From Henckelia pumila (lineage: Eukaryota > Streptophyta > Magnoliopsida > Lamiales > Gesneriaceae), in the NCBI RefSeq assembly GCF_033568475.1, contig NW_027331831.1:2542001-2606000 (forward strand): a stretch of DNA of 64,000 nt, in the 5' to 3' direction. Position numbers and translations under genes: made by a program. The notes under the pieces were generated by a model. It worked only from the letters and a program-made list of their open reading frames with translations, had not been told where the DNA came from and ran no database searches. Below, one piece after another: positions 11,013 through 20,125 of the stretch (positions are counted from its first letter, which is position 1; each line of letters begins with the position of its first letter).

Positions 11013-11519
11013 TATTTCTTCCAAAACAAATTATTATAATAATAATATATTTTAATAACCAATTTATTATCTACTTATAATAATCTTCCATATTTATAAT
11101 ATCAAATTCGAAAAATGATTAAAATATTAATTTACTCATCAATATGATATAATTTATTTATATACGTGGATTTTCGAGTTCGTAGATGACTAGTAGTCTA
11201 TGAAATTCTATAGAGCATTAATAAATTTAACTTCATTGTCTTCATTAAAAAATGATAATGAATATTTTAACAAAGATGAGGGACTTTTGGAATATTTCAC
11301 CTTCCCGATTAAAATTACAAAGATTGACCCGCTATATGTAGTTTTTTTTTCCTAAAATTTTAATTAAGTTTCTGTATAGCATTTACATAAGGGTTAATTA
11401 CCAATCACTCCCTAAACCACTTTATAACTTATTTATAAATCCCTACATAAATAAAACTTACTTTCAACTCCCTGGAGAGAGAAATTTTTGTTTTTAAATA
11501 CCAATTTTACCCTTATCTT
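11013..11519. other. AT-rich spacer between Tat element and pararetrovirus
   Basis: AT-rich DNA without coding signal. The part from about 11390 (AACCACTTTATAACTTATTT) weakly resembles, in reverse orientation, sequence just past the right end of the viral copy (about 18165-18190). This could be coincidence in such AT-rich DNA. Confidence 0.4.
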
Positions 11520-11534
11520 TAAAAAAATGAGAGA

Positions 11535-13568
11535 ATGGATAATAAAAACAAAACTAATCCAAATAGTATATATATAAAAATTCAAATTAAAATCAAAGAA
11601 CTTAAACCATATCATATACATGCTTATGTTGATACAGGAGCAAGTATGTGTTTAGAAAGCAAGCATATACTTCCAAATCATTATTGAAAGAAATATGATA
11701 AAGGATTAAAAGTTCGAATAGGAGATCATGCTTAATACAGTAGCAGAAAAATTAAAAATAGAAATAGAAGAAACAAAATTTGTAATACCCATTATATATC
11801 AAATAGAATCAGGAATGGACATTATAATAGGAAATAATTTTTTAAGAGAATATCTTCCCTTTACACAATTTGAAGATCACATAACTTTAAACAAAAGATC
11901 ATCCATGATTTACATTCCCAAAATAGAACAGCATTTGGCGTAGGAAATGAAGGATTTACAAAGAATTTTCATAAACGAAATACAAATCCAATAGAACTAA
12001 AAATAAAAAATATTTTAACGATTAATCCTGAAAAATAAATCATGAGAAAATTTCATGATATATGTTCTGAAAATCCTCAGGACAAAATTAAGAAAAGAAA
12101 ACAATTTATTGCTTCAATAAAACTCAAAGACCCTAATATCACAATCCGTGAAGCACCAAGAAGATGTAACATGAATGATGTAAAAATATTTGAAAAAGAA
12201 GTTCAAGAATTATTAAAACTTAAGATAATCATCCCTAGTAAAAGTCCACACTTTTCATCAGCCTTTTATGTCAGTAAGAAATATACTGATAAGAAAAGAA
12301 TGGTAATTGATTATCGAAAGATGAATAAAGCAACAATTATGGATGGATATTATATCCCAAATAAGAATGATTTACTATCTTATATAGGAGAAATGAAATA
12401 TTTTTCCAGTTTAGATTGTAAATCAGGATTCTGGCAAATTCAACTAGAACCACAAACACAATTACTTACAGCATTCAGTTGTCCAAAAGGACAGTATCAA
12501 TGGACTGTATTACCTTTCGAACTTAAACAAGCACCAGGTATCTTTCAAAGATATATGGATGAATCTTTTAAATCATATATAGATTTTTGTTGTGTTTATA
12601 TAGATGACATATTAATTTATTCAAAAACACTAGATCAACATTATAAAGATCTCATGACAGTTTTAGATATTTGTCATAAAGATGGAATTATACTTTCTGA
12701 AAAGAAAGCACAATTATTCAAAACAAAAATAAATTATTTAGGATTACAAATAGAAGATGGAAAACATTGTTTATAACCGCATATACTTAAGAAAATTCAT
12801 GATTTTCCTAGTGAAATCAAGGATAAAGATCAATTAAGAAGATTTTTAGGATTATTAACTTATTCTGGAAATTACATTAAGAAACTTGCAGAAATCAGAA
12901 AACCTCTTCAGGTAAAACTTAAACAGGACTATAAGTGGAAATGGTCGAAAGAAGATACTAATTACATAGACACTATTAAAAAGAAAATAATTAGTAATCT
13001 TCCTGAATTATATTTTCCTTCAAATAAAGATATAATAATAATTGAAACAGACGCTTCAGATGAATACTGGGGAGCATGTTTAAAAGCTTATACTGGAGAA
13101 ATGAATTTAGAAGAACTTACTAAAACAGCTACTAGAAATAATGAAGAATTATGCAACTATACATCAGGAACTTTTCAAGGTGCACAATTAAATTATCATT
13201 CGAATGAAAAAGAATTATTATCTTTAATATTCACAATTAGAACTTATGAAATTTATCTTATTTCTAAACCGTTTTTAGTAAGAACAGATAATATGAATTT
13301 AACATATTTCAAAACAAGGAAAATATCAAGAAATGCAGGGAGAAATGCAGCAAGGCTAATAAGATGGCAATTGGAATTGAACCATTATCAGTTCGAGATC
13401 CAACATGTCAAAGGAACGGATAATTCATTACCTGATGCATTAACCAGAGACCTTCATCCAAACTATACTATCCGTAGTAACGGAATAACAAAGGAGATCC
13501 TAAGTGATCCAAAAAATGACTGTGAGTCATCCGAACATGCCTCAGAAAGCATGGGGAATATAAATTGA
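11535..13568 (+). pseudogene. Pararetroviral protease-reverse transcriptase-RNase H (broken)
   Basis: The apparent start is ATG 11535. The aspartic protease motif DTGAS is encoded from 11631. RT has the YIDD active site at 12597-12608, and RNase H follows to about 13450. The frame is interrupted by TGA 11685-11687, by a segment (about 11728-11943) shifted to another frame and then shifted back, by TAA 12036-12038 and by TAA 12774-12776. The remaining frame is continuous across RT and RNase H. At about 670 codons the length is typical of the family. The product would copy viral pregenomic RNA into DNA. This copy cannot make it. Confidence 0.9.
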
Positions 13569-13693
13569 TGAAATGAGATTTATATTCAGAAACATGAATT
13601 ATTTTATGACTTTCAGTCATCCGAACATGCCTCAGAAAGCATGGAAAATATAAATTAATGAAATGAGATTTATATTCAGAAACATAAATTACT
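13517..13693 (+). repeat. 90-bp tandem duplication with bZIP-like palindromes in the pararetrovirus
   Basis: Two direct copies with a 90-bp offset, from about 13517 and 13607. Each begins with a TGACT-N3-AGTCA palindrome (13517-13529 and 13607-13619) and contains a CCGAACATGCCTCAGAAAGC block. The first copy overlaps the end of the RNase H frame; the second lies in the gap before the TAV-like ORF. The palindrome resembles GCN4/AP-1-type bZIP sites, so a duplicated enhancer is possible; function is inferred. Confidence 0.75.
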
Positions 13694-13813
13694 CTTTGAG
13701 TAAAATAATCAATTTAAGATTGATTCAATTCTTGCAAAAGAATTTATAAATGCAATGATACGCATAATAAAACTATCCGAATTACTCACGAAAAGAGTTA
13801 TTTTACTAACCAT

Positions 13814-13842
13814 TATATATATAAATATGTTTTCTTGTGCAG
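13814..13842 (+). promoter_or_regulatory. TATA-like sequence and 3' splice-site-like sequence before the TAV-like ORF
   Basis: TATATATAAATA at about 13814-13826 is followed by a T-rich stretch ending TTCTTGTGCAG at 13842, twelve bases before the ATG at 13855. Either a separate subgenomic promoter or a splice acceptor could deliver this ORF. The sequence alone does not decide between them. Confidence 0.35.
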
Positions 13843-13854
13843 AGTATAATCAAG

Positions 13855-14403
13855 ATGGAACAACTAAGTCAATTAAAGGAACAATTGATTGAATTGCAGG
13901 AAAAAATTCAAATTCTTCAACTAAAAAAAAGGAATTTGAGTAGAAAAATTCAAAGGACAGAAGAAAAGATGATAACTTCGTCATCATCATCATCACCAAG
14001 AACACCAATCAAAATGGCAACTCCATTTGACAAAATAATGGAGATAAAAGAGAAACAGTCAGTGGTCACAGCCAACACTGACAAAGAAAAAGAAAAGAAA
14101 AAAGAACCGGTGGACACAGCCAGCACCGAGAAAAATAAAAAAGAGGAAAGGACGTTTAAAAGTGCCCTTGAAAAGAAAGAAAGAAAGATGGTCAATCTGC
14201 GACCACAAAAACCAATTTTTGAAAAAACAAATTTTTCAGAAAAACTCAAGACTGAATTCTTTGAAACACTAAACTATTTGAGAATAGCCAAACCATCTGC
14301 AGGATCTTGGCTACAAACTAAAGTGAAGTTTGAGTATCTCTCTCTTCTTAAAGTTTCTTACAATCTGGTTCATACAAGACGTATGAAAACTATCAGAAAC
14401 TAA
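13855..14403 (+). pseudogene. Pararetroviral TAV/inclusion-body-like ORF (truncated)
   Basis: The ORF from ATG 13855 encodes about 182 residues. The first ~45 are a strong coiled coil (repeated Leu/Ile/Lys heptads), followed by a Ser- and Lys/Glu-rich charged linker. Near 14350 the reading appears to change frame: the +2 frame continues with plausible coding (YENYQKLRN, ALWLITKQAG) to about 14500, broken by a TAA. Position after POL and before the tRNA primer site is where the translational transactivator lies in caulimoviruses. It is much shorter than a typical TAV, so it is probably frameshifted and internally deleted. Assignment rests mainly on position. Confidence 0.5.
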
Positions 14404-14660
14404 GAAACATAAAATCAGAAACAAAATAAGCCTTATGGCTAATAACTAAACAAGCAGGGCGTAAGGAGGATAAGGTTGGAAACCAATCATTGAATATTCA
14501 TGGTTAAGAGTAAACCTGAAGATCCATAGAGCAAGTACCAGTTGATCAAGGGAAAGCAAGGATTTGGTCTCTGCTCAAAACCAAGATTCATTCAAACAAG
14601 GTAACCTTCCTAAACCTCCTACAGCCCTTAATTCAAAGAAATAGTCAAAATACATTAATC

Positions 14661-14867
14661 ATGTCATCATCCTTTATAAGAAATGGAAGATTAATAATAA
14701 AAAACTGGTTCGAAATAGAAGATGATCATGAATATGATACATTTCGTGAATATCGTTTAAATACTTCTGATTTAACCATATTTGAATCAATTTATCAACT
14801 AAAATTTGTATTAATAATCCATGAATGGAACCAAACTAATATGAAAACATTTATCTGTTATAAATAA
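14661..14867 (+). CDS. Small ORF of unknown function before the viral primer site (68 aa)
   Basis: A 68-codon ORF between the TAV-like ORF and the primer site. It is acidic and aromatic, without a motif I recognise. It could be a remnant of the TAV C terminus or an upstream ORF of the viral leader, or it could be chance. It is followed by a short tandem repeat of ATCAGATCTGTAAATCCATGA at about 14867-14910. Confidence 0.25.
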   Translation: MSSSFIRNGRLIIKNWFEIEDDHEYDTFREYRLNTSDLTIFESIYQLKFVLIIHEWNQTNMKTFICYK

Positions 14868-14947
14868 ATCAGATCTGTAAATCCATGAATCAGATCTGTA
14901 AATCCATGAATAAGAAAATTCATAAGAACTTGAAGAATTCCGCAACC

Positions 14948-14959
14948 TGGTATCAGAGC
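14948..14959 (+). other. Met-tRNA primer binding site of the pararetrovirus
   Basis: TGGTATCAGAGC is complementary to the 3' end of plant initiator Met-tRNA and by convention marks position 1 of caulimovirid genomes. It lies upstream of the small ORFs and movement protein, which sets the original genome order. Confidence 0.85.
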
Positions 14960-14979
14960 TTAAATTAAGCAGATTATTA

Positions 14980-15138
14980 ATGTCTGGATTAACTTTAGAT
15001 ATTGAGATTAAAAATTTATTTGATAAAATAATCTTACTAAAAGATTTACGTCAAATAGATCAATTATGGAATAAAATAAAAGATCTCCAAACCTTTTATT
15101 TCAAAAATCATAAAAAAGAACATTTTTCAAGCAACTGA
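14980..15138 (+). CDS. Pararetroviral small ORF, 52 aa
   Basis: ATG 14980 to TGA 15136-15138, intact. The product is Leu/Ile/Lys-rich and helical-looking with no recognised domain. It is the first ORF after the primer site, where caulimoviruses carry ORF VII-type small proteins. A 19-codon ORF follows at 15142-15201. Confidence 0.4.
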   Translation: MSGLTLDIEIKNLFDKIILLKDLRQIDQLWNKIKDLQTFYFKNHKKEHFSSN

Positions 15139-15197
15139 AAAATGATAATTCAAATTTCTGAAAACGATGAAATTGAAGACGTACATAACAATATGTT

Positions 15198-15491
15198 ATG
15201 AATAAGAACAAACTTTGTTATCGAAATCCGATCAATAAAAACAAAATAATAAAAGTAACAATTTTTACTAAATGGAAAATGTATGAAAATACAAAAATGA
15301 ATATCTTTAATTTATATTCTCAAAATATAAATTTTGAAATAGAAAATTGTGAAAACAATTTGAAACATCTTAAAAATTGTCAATCTTCAATTGATAGTTT
15401 CGAAGATTTTTAGAATTTATTAGAACAGATAGATTCAACAAAAAGACTTTTAATAGCCTTAAGAAAATTAAGAAGTTCTATCATCTGTTAA
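15198..15491 (+). pseudogene. Pararetroviral small ORF, ~97 aa, with one premature stop
   Basis: The start ATG at 15198 overlaps the TGA of the preceding 19-codon ORF in an ATGA arrangement. The frame has TAG at 15411-15413 and otherwise stays open to TAA 15489-15491, one base before the movement-protein ATG at 15493. It is Asn/Lys-rich with no known domain. Tight packing with its neighbours argues that it was a genuine viral ORF. Confidence 0.45.
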
Positions 15492-15492
15492 A

Positions 15493-16442
15493 ATGACAGA
15501 AGTAACAATTCCAAATCAAAACAACCCGGTTGATGAATCTGAAGAATCTGAAGAAAACCAAGAGTATAATTTGAATATTATATTCAATCAAAGTAAGTTT
15601 GCTGAAATACAGAAAACAGGGTTTTCTAATTCAAAAACAAATCTAATAGACCAACCAGGAATACTAAGTAAGATTTCAAATTTTAGTAATCCCAGAAAAA
15701 ATTTAATTTATTATTCGATTCGTACAAAAGAACGATCTTGTAAAATAAATAACGAATCAAGGTCTAATACTCTGAAGTTATTAACAACTCAAGATATTAA
15801 TACCATCATGGCAAAAGCCAGTGAAAAAGAACGATCTGAACTGAAATATGTTCATATCGGAGGAATTGAAATAATAATATCAGCTCACTACCGAGAAGGA
15901 ATAGATACACCAATTGAAATAACAGTTTGTGACAAAAGAATACGTAATTTCGAGGATTCTATCCTTGGAAAAATTGAAGAAAATTTATGTTACAAAAAGA
16001 TGAAATTTTGTATTTATCCACAATACAATATATTTCTTTTGATAAAAACATAAATGACGTTTTAACATTAGATTATTACTTTTATAGAAATAATCTTATG
16101 TTAACAGGAAACCATCCGATCAATATAAACTATGTTGTCGGTTTAGCAATAAGTAATAATTCTCAAACAGGAATAATTTCAACAAAACCAACTATTTATG
16201 TTGAAAGAATGTTTGAAAATATTACAAGAATTGAACACCCTCGAAAAGCATTTATTGAAGAAATAAATCCCTATAAAAGATGGAGTTCAGATGACCTCCA
16301 AATCACAAAACAGTCTGTACCAAGAAGATCATTATCATTTGCTAGAAATGATGAAGATATTCTTGATAAGATTGGAACCATGAATCAAAATATTCTTAAA
16401 ATTAAACAAGCTATTGTTAATGAGTCAACCTCATCGCAATGA
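15493..16442 (+). pseudogene. Pararetroviral movement protein (frameshifted)
   Basis: The N-terminal part (15493 to about 16030) has an acidic start and then the 30K-superfamily-like core with HIGGIEIIISAHYREGID. A one-base shift near 16020-16040 moves the frame, and the C-terminal part continues to TGA 16440-16442. Such proteins form tubules in plasmodesmata for cell-to-cell spread. The total of about 316 codons is typical. The stop overlaps the ATG of the next ORF (ATGA at 16439-16442). Confidence 0.75.
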
Positions 16443-16732
16443 CGTCCTTAATAAAATTAAAAAAAGATCTAGGAGATTTAGAAAATAATATTAATAAGAT
16501 CAATCTATCAATACAAGAATTAGAGAAGAATTTCAAAGAATATATTGATTTAGCAACGACTAGATTAATAATTGAACAAGAAAGACATAGTAATGAAATA
16601 TTAAACTATCTTAAGGAAGTTCTTCCAATAGATAAAGGAAAAAGAAAAATGGAGGAAGAACCACCATTCAAAATTGAATCATGGTATAGAAATCCTCTTA
16701 GTTATGGCAAACATAAGTATGGAGATGTTTAG
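16439..16732 (+). CDS. Pararetroviral short coiled-coil protein (virion-associated-like), 97 aa
   Basis: An intact ORF. Residues 1-70 are a coiled coil rich in Leu, Ile, Lys and Glu, and the tail is basic then acidic. Position between MP and CP, coiled coil and size fit the ORF III/virion-associated protein of caulimoviruses, which links virions to the movement protein. It overlaps the MP stop and the start of CP. Identity is inferred from context. Confidence 0.5.
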   Translation: MTSLIKLKKDLGDLENNINKINLSIQELEKNFKEYIDLATTRLIIEQERHSNEILNYLKEVLPIDKGKRKMEEEPPFKIESWYRNPLSYGKHKYGDV

Positions 16733-18110
16733 TGAAACCGACTCATCTGATTTTGAACAAATAGGAGTAAATACAGAAGAATTGTATCATTCACATCAGG
16801 ACTCAGAACAATACAGAGATATGGATATTTCAGAATCAGAATCTGAAGATGATTCTAGACCACGATTAAATCTACGAATAAATGTAGAAGGTAGTGGTGG
16901 AAGAGATGATGAAGAATTTAAATATAACAGAGACCAATACTTTGGATCTTATAAAGATGTTAGAGATATTCTTATAGAATCAAAAACATCAGGATTTGTG
17001 AAACAGAATATCTTAGATTTAGGTTGTTCAACAGCCAAAGAAAGAAAATCAAAGATAGATCATTGGGCAAATGAACTATCAGTACAAATTCAATTAAAAC
17101 CATTATTAGACAAAAGTGAGAATATTCAAGTTTTAACTCATGGGATGATAAAAATGACACTGGTAGGAGCAGTAAGAACTTGGGCTGAAAACCTAGTAAT
17201 TACTAATCTACCACAAGGAATGACATGACATCGATATTTCGATCTATTTGTTGATGCCTTGTACCAAGAATTTTTAGGAGTTTCTAATAATGATGCTAAT
17301 TTGGTAGCTAAGAATATAGAACAAAATAGAGCAATCTTTATATTAGATAATATTAAATTATGCAATTTATGTTACTTAGAAGAATTTATTTGTGATTATG
17401 AAACAAACTATTATCAATTAATAGATGCTGATAAAAAGAAACATTATAAACTAAGTATCTTTAATAAGATACCTAATATACCTATACACAGTAAAGATGA
17501 ATTCTTAACTAGTCCTTATGCTAAAACTTTAGGAGGAGCTATTAAATTCATCAAAGACATAATAACAAAGAAATGTCATTAAGTAACATTAAATAAAAGA
17601 ATCTCTAAATCCTACAAACAAAACAATAAACTTTGTTGTGACAAAATGGAATTCACAGTAAAAGAATACGGTTGCAAAACAAACATGTCACACAAATATT
17701 TAAAACGACAAAAACAGAATAAATTTAATAAACCTTATAAATCTTTTAATAAGAAATATATTCCCTATAAGAAAAAGAAATTTAAAAAGAATTTCTTCAG
17801 AAAACCTTATAAAAAAAAATTTTATAAAAAGTTTGATAACAAAAAACCACTTTGCCCAAAGGGTAAAGGAAAGAATTGCACATGTTGGTTGTGCAACGAA
17901 GAAGGACATTATGCGAATGAATGTCCAAAACGAAACGAAAACAAAAATAAAATTAAACTTCTTGAAGAAATATATACTATTGGATTCTATCCCGTAGAAA
18001 CAATTGAATTTTCATCCGACGATGAAAATATTTATTATCTTGATGAATCAAGTGAATCAGATTTTGAATCCGATTCCACATTTGATAATTCAAGAAATAA
18101 TAATGATTAA
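16704..18110 (+). pseudogene. Pararetroviral coat protein with zinc knuckle (two premature stops)
   Basis: ATG 16704 opens a frame with an acidic Ser/Glu/Asp-rich N terminus, a central capsid region, a very Lys-rich block and a CCHC knuckle (CWLCNEEGHYANEC) near 17877-17920. An acidic C terminus ends at TAA 18108-18110. TGA 17226-17228 (probably a former Trp codon) and TAA 17580-17582 interrupt one otherwise constant frame. The full length of about 468 codons is close to known caulimovirus coat proteins. The acidic ends, basic zone and knuckle are the usual coat-protein plan. Confidence 0.85.
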
Positions 18111-18150
18111 AATAACGACAAGGACATTTTCGAAAAGACAAATATAGAGA

Positions 18151-19025
18151 ATAAATTGAAAGTTATGTTTGATTTAGGGACTTATCTATAAGTTGTCCTT
18201 TACATAAATATGAATATTTGATTTCTTTGTGTTCCCGATGATAACCAAAATAATTTCAATATTTATCCACTATTTAATCATATCGTCTAATAATTTTTCT
18301 TTATTCACTGTTTTCTTCAGTCGTGATACTTTGACAGTCTTTTTCTCTCTTTTTTGCTTCCTTATAATTATTCCATCTTTATTTTAATTAGATTTCGTAA
18401 ACTTCTTTATATTAATTTTTATTTTTCAACAAATAACTATAAATTAAAATAATTTTTGGGAAGAATCATATTCTTTGTTTTTCTCGTCAAAACTCAATAT
18501 CAAATTCAATCATAAACATAATTTTTTTTTTATAAAAATTCAATCACAATCATCGTGCTTAATTTAGAATTTATTTAGAATGAGGATAAAAAAAAACACA
18601 AATCCTTTAATCTATCTATATTATCTACAAAATTTGAGGCAAATATAACAATCGATTTATTTAAATCTCAACATCACAAAACATCAAATTACATATCTAA
18701 CATATAAAAACACTCTATATAATTGATTGTTATTGATGAAGTAGAAATCGAAACTAAAATTACTATATTTCTACTAATTGATAGAATTATTCTATCTTCC
18801 TCAATTTAATTAATTATTATATTTCATAAATATGACGTGTCGCTAGTATATATTAAAAATTTCAACTCAAATTCAATTAGATATCATAAAAAATCACATT
18901 AAAAAAATTATTAGTAATTTTTATTTTATTTTTTGTAAAGAAAATTATTAGTAATTACTCCAGTAACTATACATGATTGTTTGTCAAATGCGCACGAATG
19001 TATAAGATAATTAGATAAACACCCT
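18151..19025. other. AT-rich spacer and upstream region of the SEUSS-like gene
   Basis: AT-rich DNA with no convincing ORF. From about 19025 composition shifts to more GC, with short C-rich runs, which looks like the promoter/leader area of the gene that follows. Confidence 0.45.
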
Positions 19026-19189
19026 GTGGCCGCGTCTCCCCACTGCTTCAGCCAACAACCAATCACTAAGCGCCACGTGCTCCGTCGCCACCGCGAGATC
19101 TTTCACCGACTGCGATCATCGCTAATCAATCACCACGTGTCTCTGACATACCGCCTGTATCCGGTTACTCTGCGATCATATTACTGCCT

Positions 19190-20125
19190 GCAGCCGGTAA
19201 CCCCCCTCCCCAATTGTAGTTCGGTGCATAAACACCATCCAAGGAACCTTGCCTCTCTCTGCAAAAAATTCTGTAAGAATTCTTCATTTTCAGTTTCTGT
19301 GTCTTTTCCCGATTTATTATCAATTGAAACTGAACTTTTTGTGATGTTGTACTCCGAGTGATGATTTCTAGTGCAAAGTCCTAACTGTTTTCATCATTGT
19401 TATACTGGTGATATTTTTATTTGAGTTTCCAATCCTAGATTCGGCTGATGAGGTTCAACATTGGGCTCACAAATTGCGTAATTTCATGAAGTGAGCGCTT
19501 TTTATCAGTTGATTCACTTGGTTAAAGTAAGTTTGATTTTGATCTTTTTTTTTTTTCGAATTGATGTGATTGGCTTGAGATTCTTGTTGCAGTTTGTCGT
19601 TAGTGTTTTAGTGGATTTGAATTGTTTTAATTTGTCGTTGATTTAGCTTGTAATTGTTGAAGATTTATGCTTTTCTGCTACTGCACTAAAGTTTTTGTGG
19701 AGTTGGGGTAAATTAGGGTTTTTTAGCGTGGTTTGGTGTCTGATTGAATTGGGAACACTTTGCAAGGAATTAGAGTTTCTACAAGTTGAATCGGATTTTG
19801 TTGACACTCTTGTATGGGTCGGGTTGCTTGATTTCTCTTTCTATTTTTGCATGACTTCTCGCTTTTGTTTGGTGCTGAATTTTTCTGCCCACATTCTGCA
19901 GAATCCAAACGATAATGTTCCAGGTTGTACGAGTTTGAGGTTAAACATAATTGGGTGAGTGGAAAAGTTGATGTTTCAAGAAGTTGTAATATTTTCTGTT
20001 GATTCAGATTAAGGACATTATCTCAAGGGATGGTGCTGGGTAATTTAGTTTTACATGGTTTTGTTCTGTACTTTGGGTGTGGTTAGAGTTGTTTGGATCC
20101 CAGTGACTAAACTCTGGTGCTTCCA
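19190..20125 (+). promoter_or_regulatory. Probable 5' leader of the SEUSS-like gene, with candidate leader introns
   Basis: This stretch upstream of the ATG at 20126 contains C/T-rich leader-like sequence near 19200-19270, a donor-like TCT-GTAAGA at about 19272, and an acceptor-like ATTCTGCAG at about 19900 followed by AATCCAAACG. A spliced 5' UTR is likely in this family, but exact exons cannot be fixed by eye. Confidence 0.4.

Larger units (their letters stand above)
11520..18150 (+). mobile_element. Endogenous pararetrovirus (Caulimoviridae), decayed, circularly permuted
   Basis: All recognisable caulimovirid functions lie on the plus strand within about 6.6 kb. They are protease-RT-RNase H (11535-13568), a TAV-like ORF (13855-14403), a Met-tRNA primer site (14948-14959), small ORFs, a movement protein (15493-16442), a short coiled-coil protein (16439-16732) and a coat protein with a zinc knuckle (16704-18110). 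Read from the primer site round the circle, the order is small ORFs, MP, coiled coil, CP, POL, TAV. Separate ORFs in this order resemble the Caulimovirus/Soymovirus/Rosadnavirus type of genome. The copy is opened at the CP/POL boundary. There is no integrase, as expected. Numerous stops and frameshifts show an old, inactive copy. Confidence 0.9.

Noticed and set aside
11390..11510. Possible inverted flanks around the pararetrovirus (compare 18165-18190)
   Set aside because: About 18 of 22 bases align, but both regions are AT-rich and the match does not extend.
13950..14249. 99-codon minus-strand ORF over the TAV-like region
   Set aside because: Shadow of the Lys/Glu- and Ser-rich plus-strand frame; compositionally Phe/Ser-rich as expected for an antisense frame.
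19026..19361. 111-codon plus-strand ORF upstream of the SEUSS-like gene
   Set aside because: Lies in the C/T-rich leader or promoter area, has no domain and ends before a splice-like site; more likely leader sequence.
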